A stretch of 9,416 bases of DNA. Source: Clostridiales bacterium (GTDB lineage: Bacteria; Bacillota; Clostridia; Oscillospirales; Oscillospiraceae). This document shows, in pieces, positions 6,596-9,416 of the stretch; positions within the stretch are counted from its first letter, which is position 1; the number at the start of each line of letters is the position of its first letter. The stretch lies in assembly GCA_021205375.1 (NCBI GenBank), contig JAJPXR010000067.1, positions 1 to 9,416 on the forward strand. The letters are read 5' to 3'. A program made the translations under genes and the position numbers. The notes beneath the pieces were generated by a model. That model was given only the letters and a program-made list of their open reading frames with translations, had not been told where the DNA came from and searched no databases.

Positions 6596-6645
6596 AGTGT
6601 AAACCTCCCGTCGCTGGTATGCGCGGCGATAAATAAAGCGATTTG

Positions 6646-6671
6646 GTTCTCGCCCAGCGGCGGCGGAGAAC
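6646..6671 (-). other. Hairpin in the 5' UTR of the zinc-ribbon gene
   Basis: GTTCTC (6646-6651) plus GCC (6652-6654) pairs with GGC (6662-6664) and GAGAAC (6666-6671), leaving one bulged base. It sits within the about 165-base leader of the zinc-ribbon mRNA, some 50 bases before the ATG. I recognise no known riboswitch in the leader. Confidence 0.4.
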
Positions 6672-6765
6672 AAGGGTGGAGCCGCCCCGGACTGGGGGGG
6701 ACGGAAACAGGGCCTTTGTGCGGGGACAGATACCATCCGCGTCGCTGTGCTTGGAACTTGATATA

Positions 6766-6794
6766 ATCATAGCGCAGGCAGGTGAAAACGTCAA
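6766..6794 (-). promoter_or_regulatory. Promoter of the zinc-ribbon gene
   Basis: On the minus strand, TTGACG (complement of 6789-6794), 17 bases, TATGAT (complement of 6766-6771). The predicted start near 6759 leaves a leader of about 165 bases, long for this window. This separates the gene from nudC upstream. The rest of the 301-base gap (6596-6896) holds only the leader and about 100 bases downstream of nudC with no clear terminator. Confidence 0.78.
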
Positions 6795-6896
6795 CATTCC
6801 ATTCGTAAACAAATCGTAAATAGTCCTTCGCAGGCGAAAAGGTTGCAAAACAGCATTTGTGGGCCGAGGACAGCAGACTGGCGCGCGGTGTGGCGC

Positions 6897-7733
6897 TTAA
6901 ATTTCCTTCGGCTCCCGCCCGGTGGCGAAGAGGTGGATCATCTCGCTGGTGATGGAAACGTCGTCCTGGGGCACGGGGACCTCCTCCCGGCGGAACCAAT
7001 GGGCGTCGGCCAGCTCCTCCCGGTCCAGGGTGATGCCCTCGCTGCCGTCCAGCTTGGCGAAGTAGCCCAGGGTCAGGTTGCCGTCGCAGCCCCAGGGCTG
7101 GGACTTGAAATAGCGGATGTCCTTCACCCGCAGGCCCACTTCCTCCATGACCTCCCGCTCCACGGTCTGCTCCGCCGTCTCGCCGATCTCCACGAACCCG
7201 GCCACCAGGACGTAGTGGTGGACGCTGTGGGCCTTCTCGCTGTATTTGGTCATCAGCAGGCGGTCGCCGTCGGTGACGGCCACGATGACAGCGGGGTTGA
7301 TGCGGGGATAGACCAGGTTGCCGCAGTGGGGACAGACCATGTTCCGTTCCACCTGTCCCACCTCCATTTTACCGCCGCAGCGCCCACAAAAGCGGTTGTT
7401 GGCGTACCAACTGCTCAAGTGCATGGCGGTGTACCCGGCCAGCGCCCGGTCCATGGGGCGTATATCCCGGAAGGCGCGGCTGGACTGGTAGGTATATCCC
7501 GCCAGTTCCACCGGCGGCTGAGACAGTGCCAGAAAGTAGTGGGCCTGGTCAATGGCGAAGAGGTAGCGGTATTCGATTCCCTCCAGCTCCACCAGCTCCT
7601 GGTATCGAGGCAGGCGGCCTTCCGGCCCCAGCAGCACATTCCGGCCCTGGAAGCAGTAGACGAAGTCGTTTTCCTCCGGCTGACGGAGGGCGTAGGTGTT
7701 GTAAAACTGGTGAAGACCGATGTCCTGTATCAT
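6897..7733 (-). CDS. nudC: NudC-type NAD(H) pyrophosphatase (Nudix hydrolase)
   Basis: This encodes a 278-residue Nudix enzyme of the NudC type, which cleaves NADH/NAD+ to NMN(H) and AMP and, in E. coli, removes NAD caps from RNA. An N-terminal domain (about 1-110) is followed by a zinc ribbon with CGRCG at 116-120 and CPHCG at 134-138. The VYPRINPAVIVAV entry to the Nudix fold comes next. The Nudix box is complete at 179-201 (G-x5-E-x7-REVMEEVGL), with the metal-binding glutamates in REVMEE. The NudC signature SQPW follows at 211-214, but the usual PFP-x-S part reads GCDGN here. The start has GGAGGA on the minus strand, about 6-7 bases away. It lies downstream of composite repeat copy 2. No convincing promoter was found between them. 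Confidence 0.92.
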   Translation of the reverse strand: MIQDIGLHQFYNTYALRQPEENDFVYCFQGRNVLLGPEGRLPRYQELVELEGIEYRYLFAIDQAHYFLALSQPPVELAGYTYQSSRAFRDIRPMDRALAGYTAMHLSSWYANNRFCGRCGGKMEVGQVERNMVCPHCGNLVYPRINPAVIVAVTDGDRLLMTKYSEKAHSVHHYVLVAGFVEIGETAEQTVEREVMEEVGLRVKDIRYFKSQPWGCDGNLTLGYFAKLDGSEGITLDREELADAHWFRREEVPVPQDDVSITSEMIHLFATGREPKEI

Positions 7734-7788
7734 GTTGATTCCTCCAAAAAGTGAGAATAGGTAGCGCTTTGAATCAACCGCGATTTAA

Positions 7789-7920
7789 GTGGCTAGTGTT
7801 TAGTGGCTAGAAAAGGAAGTATTAAACGATACGCACTATCTCCTCTTGCCTCCCCTGAAAGGGGAGGAGGGCCGCCGCCTTTCGGCGGTGGCGGAGGGGT
7901 TTTTGGTACACGGCTGAGTA
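7789..7920 (-). repeat. Composite intergenic repeat, copy 2 (inverted relative to copy 1)
   Basis: Read on the minus strand this shows the same ordered blocks as copy 1 at 4475-4680: ACTCAGCC (complement of 7913-7920), the ACCCCTCCGCCACCGCC block with its hairpin partner, CCTTTCAGGGGAGGCAAGAG, GATAGTGC (complement of 7833-7840) and the CTAGCCACTAA tail (complement of 7789-7810; 19 of 22 tail bases match copy 1). It lacks the roughly 38-base internal segment of copy 1 and has a shorter stretch before the tail. CCTCCCC/GGGGAGG can form a 7-bp hairpin. It occupies most of the gap between LysR 2 and nudC, oriented towards nudC as copy 1 is towards the CBS gene. Confidence 0.8.
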
Positions 7921-7957
7921 AATGGGATAATCAGATTAAGGAATATAAGCGGCAGTA

Positions 7958-8854
7958 TCAGGGAAACCGCGTCCCCGCGTACTGGCTTTGGATATACTTC
8001 AAAAACTCCGCTGCCGCGTGGGAGAGCGGACGCCCTTTGTCCCAGATGAGGACGTAGGAGGCCGTCACCGACGGGTTCACCAGCCGCTTGATGCAGACAG
8101 AGCTGTCCGTCCCGATGTTGGCCGAGGCGGGGTAGAGGGTAATGCCCACGTTTTGCCGGGTCAGCTCATAGGCGTTGAGCATGTGGGACATCCGGCACCG
8201 AACCTTCAGGGGCTTTTCCGGGGAGGAGGACCAGCCGACGATCTCCTGCAACCGGGATTCCCGTGAGGGGATGATCAAGTCGTACTCTGTGACCCGCTGG
8301 AAGTCCACCGTGTCCCCCGGCTCCTGGGCCAGGGGGCAGGAGGCTGGGATCATGGCGACCCACGGCTCCGCATAGACGGGAACGGCGTAAACGCCCTCCG
8401 CGTTGTGGGGTTCCACAATGATAGCCAGCTCACACAGCCCCTTCATCAGCCGGTTGATCACGTCGTCGGAGTTGCCGTTCCAGAGGTTATAGGTGACATG
8501 GGGGTTCTCCTTCTGGAACCCGGCGATCCACTGGGAGAACAGGGTGGGGGCGTGGCCCTCCACCGAGGCCAGGTAGATGACCCCGTGCAGCCCGGATTGC
8601 ATCTCCCGGACGTCCTCCTCCGACCGCCGCACCAGGTCCATCACCCGGACGGCGTACTGCCGGAACACCTGCCCCTCGTCGGTGAGCTGGAGGGCGTGGG
8701 GCTTGCGGAGGAACAGCGATACGCCCAGCTCTTCCTCCAGGTCCTTGATCTGGCGGCTCAGCGGCGGCTGGGCAATGCACAGCTTCTCTGCCGCCCTGGT
8801 GAAGCTCATCTCCTCCGCCACGGCGAGGAAATACCGAATGTGCCGAAGCTCCAT
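7958..8854 (-). CDS. LysR-family transcriptional regulator 2
   Basis: This encodes a 298-residue LysR regulator. The helix-turn-helix is at residues 1-60: MELRHIRYFLAVAEEMSFTR, then LCIAQPPLSRQIKDLEEELG and LFLRKPHALQLTDEG. The pattern IAQPPLSRQI resembles the BenM/CatM/AlsR-like subgroup. The effector domain runs from about 92 to 298 (GVIYLASVEGHAPTLF onward) and is full length. The start is firm, being the family's usual first residue with GAGGGGGAG on the minus strand just upstream. The gene diverges from the micropeptide operon at 9002-9221, and the two promoters overlap. LysR proteins commonly control the divergent neighbour and themselves, so that operon is the likely target. The effector is unknown. 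It shares only family-level similarity with LysR 1. Confidence 0.94.
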   Translation of the reverse strand: MELRHIRYFLAVAEEMSFTRAAEKLCIAQPPLSRQIKDLEEELGVSLFLRKPHALQLTDEGQVFRQYAVRVMDLVRRSEEDVREMQSGLHGVIYLASVEGHAPTLFSQWIAGFQKENPHVTYNLWNGNSDDVINRLMKGLCELAIIVEPHNAEGVYAVPVYAEPWVAMIPASCPLAQEPGDTVDFQRVTEYDLIIPSRESRLQEIVGWSSSPEKPLKVRCRMSHMLNAYELTRQNVGITLYPASANIGTDSSVCIKRLVNPSVTASYVLIWDKGRPLSHAAAEFLKYIQSQYAGTRFP

Positions 8855-8889
8855 GAAACTCCCCCTCGCGTAATACTCAAAAGGTATGC

Positions 8890-8927
8890 TGACAGGTTTA
8901 TTATATGTATTTTACAAGCTCCTGTCA
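8890..8927. promoter_or_regulatory. Inverted repeat in the LysR 2/micropeptide divergent promoter
   Basis: TGACAGG (8890-8896) and CCTGTCA (8921-8927) are perfect 7-base reverse complements, 24 bases apart. The right arm overlaps the regulator's -35 box and the left arm lies at its predicted start site. A smaller dyad, TGTA-TTT-TACA (8906-8916), lies between them and includes the peptide operon's -35 box. They are candidate LysR 2 operators; no clean T-N11-A box was found. Confidence 0.5.
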
Positions 8928-8928
8928 A
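8900..8928 (-). promoter_or_regulatory. Full-consensus sigma-A promoter of LysR 2
   Basis: On the minus strand, TTGACA (complement of 8923-8928), exactly 17 bases, TATAAT (complement of 8900-8905). All 12 hexamer bases match consensus. The predicted start near 8893 gives a leader of about 38 bases. Confidence 0.88.
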
Positions 8929-8939
8929 GGCGGTATAAT
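8911..8939 (+). promoter_or_regulatory. Strong sigma-A promoter of the micropeptide operon
   Basis: TTTACA (8911-8916), exactly 17 bases, TATAAT (8934-8939). Eleven of 12 hexamer bases match consensus. The start near 8946 gives a leader of about 56 bases. The promoter overlaps the opposing LysR 2 promoter, so the two cannot easily be occupied together. Confidence 0.85.
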
Positions 8940-9001
8940 ACAAACAACAAAAGAAACAGAGCTTCCACAAGCCAACGACCGATTGAAAGGAGGGAAACAT
9001 C

Positions 9002-9079
9002 ATGAAGAAGGTACTCACCGCCATCGAAGAGTTCCTGGAACTGTACTTCGCCAGCTTCGCCGTCACCAGCGTCCGGTAA
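9002..9079 (+). CDS. Micropeptide A, 25 aa
   Basis: A 25-codon ORF that starts MKKVLTAIEEF and ends FAVTSVR. I do not recognise it. AGGAGG at 8988-8993 lies 8 bases before the ATG and a strong promoter lies upstream, so translation is very plausible. The middle (LTAIEEFLELYF) should form an amphipathic helix with Leu/Ile/Phe on one face and three glutamates on the other. The end is small and hydroxylated. It has no cysteine, so it does not fit an AgrD-type thiolactone precursor, and it lacks the long uninterrupted TM segment of many type I toxins. A near-identical ORF follows 64 bases later. Possible roles are a secreted or intracellular signal, a membrane-surface regulator or a toxin-like peptide; none is shown. 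Confidence 0.75.
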   Translation: MKKVLTAIEEFLELYFASFAVTSVR

Positions 9080-9143
9080 AACCAGTACAGGACGAGCCGG
9101 TACACATCAGAACGAACATCTGCCAGAAAAGGAGGCAATTCCC

Positions 9144-9221
9144 ATGAAGAAGATACTCACCGCCATCGAAGAGTTCCTGGAACTGTACTTCGCCAGCTTC
9201 GCCGTCACCAGCGTAAGGTAA
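9144..9221 (+). CDS. Micropeptide B, 25 aa, near-identical to micropeptide A
   Basis: A second 25-codon ORF that differs from micropeptide A only by Ile for Val at residue 4. At DNA level 75 of 78 bases are identical; the two other changes are silent (GTC CGG against GTA AGG). Its own AGGAGG (9130-9135) lies 8 bases before the ATG, the same spacing as in copy A. The sequences between and around the two ORFs do not match beyond the ribosome binding site, so the similarity begins and ends almost exactly with the reading frame. It is probably cotranscribed with A from the promoter at 8911-8939 and ends at the terminator at 9250-9287. The duplication with conserved translation signals is the best evidence that the peptide is real. 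Function is unknown. Confidence 0.75.
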   Translation: MKKILTAIEEFLELYFASFAVTSVR

Positions 9222-9232
9222 AAAGGAGAACT

Positions 9233-9250
9233 ATGAAGCAACATACGTAA
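9233..9250 (+). CDS. Possible 5-codon ORF or remnant third start
   Basis: AGGAG (9224-9228) is followed 4 bases later by ATG AAG CAA CAT ACG TAA. It begins with the same ATGAAG as the two micropeptides, and its stop codon directly abuts the terminator stem. It could be the remains of a third copy, a minimal leader peptide, or chance. The spacing is shorter than in A and B, so translation is uncertain. Confidence 0.25.
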   Translation: MKQHT

Positions 9251-9287
9251 GGGCGTCTGCCGATTGGAAGCGGACGCCCTCTTTTTT
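9250..9287 (+). terminator. Terminator of the micropeptide operon
   Basis: A 10-bp stem (9251-9260 with 9270-9279, one G-T pair), extended by one A-T pair, closes a 9-base loop. It is followed by C and a run of seven T. This is a strong rho-independent terminator and bounds a transcript of about 340 bases starting near 8946. Confidence 0.93.
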
Positions 9288-9311
9288 TGCCCTTTGGGGT
9301 AGCGCAGACAA

Positions 9312-9346
9312 AGGAAAACGCCTGTCCTTCGTTCGGACAGGCGTTT
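9312..9346 (-). terminator. Hairpin, possibly the terminator of a minus-strand gene beyond the window
   Basis: A perfect 12-bp stem (9316-9327 with 9335-9346) closes a 7-base loop. On the minus strand the stem runs into TTTT and, after CC, TTT. It could end a minus-strand transcript entering from the right; no gene for it is visible here. Confidence 0.5.
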
Positions 9347-9381
9347 ACAGCGTTGTTTTTCGTTTGGTTCTATAATAAATG

Positions 9382-9410
9382 TTGGGGTCAGGTAAAGCAC
9401 CTGGCCCCAA
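9382..9410. other. Strong stem-loop at the window end
   Basis: A 12-bp stem with one G-T pair (9382-9393 with 9399-9410) closes a 5-base AAAGC loop. Neither side has a T-tract, so a terminator is unlikely. It may be part of an intergenic repeat or an untranslated leader continuing outside the window. Confidence 0.45.
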
Positions 9411-9416
9411 ATTCAT

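Noticed and set aside
6596..6736. N-terminal extension of the zinc-ribbon protein from 6736
   Set aside because: The extra 47 residues are Pro/Arg-rich and unstructured, and the internal ATG at 6595 has GGGAGG at ideal spacing.
6843..7754. Plus-strand ORF of 303 codons across nudC, with similar ones opposite the M16, LysR 1 and LysR 2 genes
   Set aside because: These are open only because the real genes on the other strand avoid certain codons. They have no domain, no ribosome binding site and low-complexity composition.
9002..9221. AgrD-type cyclic peptide precursor or Fst/Ibs-type type I toxin
   Set aside because: There is no cysteine, no ProGlu-containing recognition tail and no AgrB nearby. 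The helix carries three glutamates, unlike typical hydrophobic toxins. No convincing antisense promoter was found between the copies.
9002..9221. CRISPR-like repeat pair
   Set aside because: There are only two repeats, 78 bases long, coding in frame with ribosome binding sites. No array or cas gene is present.
9371..9376. TATAAT near the window end as a promoter
   Set aside because: No acceptable -35 hexamer lies 16-18 bases upstream, and no gene follows within the window.
8806..9400. Minus-strand ORFs running through the micropeptide region, both containing LVTAKLAKYSSRNSSMAVS
   Set aside because: The shared peptide merely reflects the duplicated DNA on the plus strand. The plus frames have ribosome binding sites, a promoter and a terminator, and the minus frames do not.

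Overview
The window looks like chromosomal DNA from a GC-rich gut-type Clostridium relative, probably in the Oscillospiraceae (Flavonifractor/Oscillibacter-like). The evidence is a pnp gene followed by an M16 peptidase gene as in many Firmicutes, strong AGGAGG-type ribosome binding sites, consensus sigma-A promoters, and GC-rich genes separated by AT-richer gaps. The taxon is inferred from gene style, not from a search. I see no phage, transposase, CRISPR array, tRNA or rRNA.

Layout. Bases 1-656 (+) are the 3' end of pnp, with a strong terminator. Bases 657-932 hold that terminator and a long imperfect inverted repeat. Then come an M16 zinc protease (933-2189, +) and a small unknown protein (2218-2448, +). 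A two-way terminator separates these from secG (2554-2790, -). secG and an HtrA-type serine protease (3018-4388, +) diverge from a gap carrying a good promoter for each. After the htrA terminator a composite intergenic repeat lies just before a two-CBS-domain protein (4702-5136, +). The CBS gene converges with a minus-strand series: LysR regulator 1 (5144-6013), a two-TM zinc-ribbon protein (6179-6595), a NudC-type Nudix hydrolase (6897-7733), a second copy of the composite repeat, and LysR regulator 2 (7958-8854).

The most interesting part is the right end. LysR regulator 2 diverges from a very short operon made of two almost identical 25-codon ORFs (9002-9079 and 9144-9221). Each has its own AGGAGG site at the same 8-nt spacing. 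A third start with a ribosome binding site gives only five codons, and its stop abuts a strong terminator. The two opposing promoters overlap: TTGACA-17-TATAAT for the regulator and TTTACA-17-TATAAT for the peptides. A TGACAGG/CCTGTCA inverted repeat spans this region. This has the form of a LysR-controlled micropeptide module; its function is unknown.

How the genes fit together. Most are housekeeping or stress-envelope genes in small, separately promoted units: RNA decay (pnp), protein export and envelope quality control (secG, htrA), a peptidase, NAD(H)/NAD-RNA turnover (nudC) and a CBS sensor. The two LysR genes probably act locally. LysR 1 has a textbook T-N11-A operator inside its own promoter, and LysR 2 faces the micropeptide operon.
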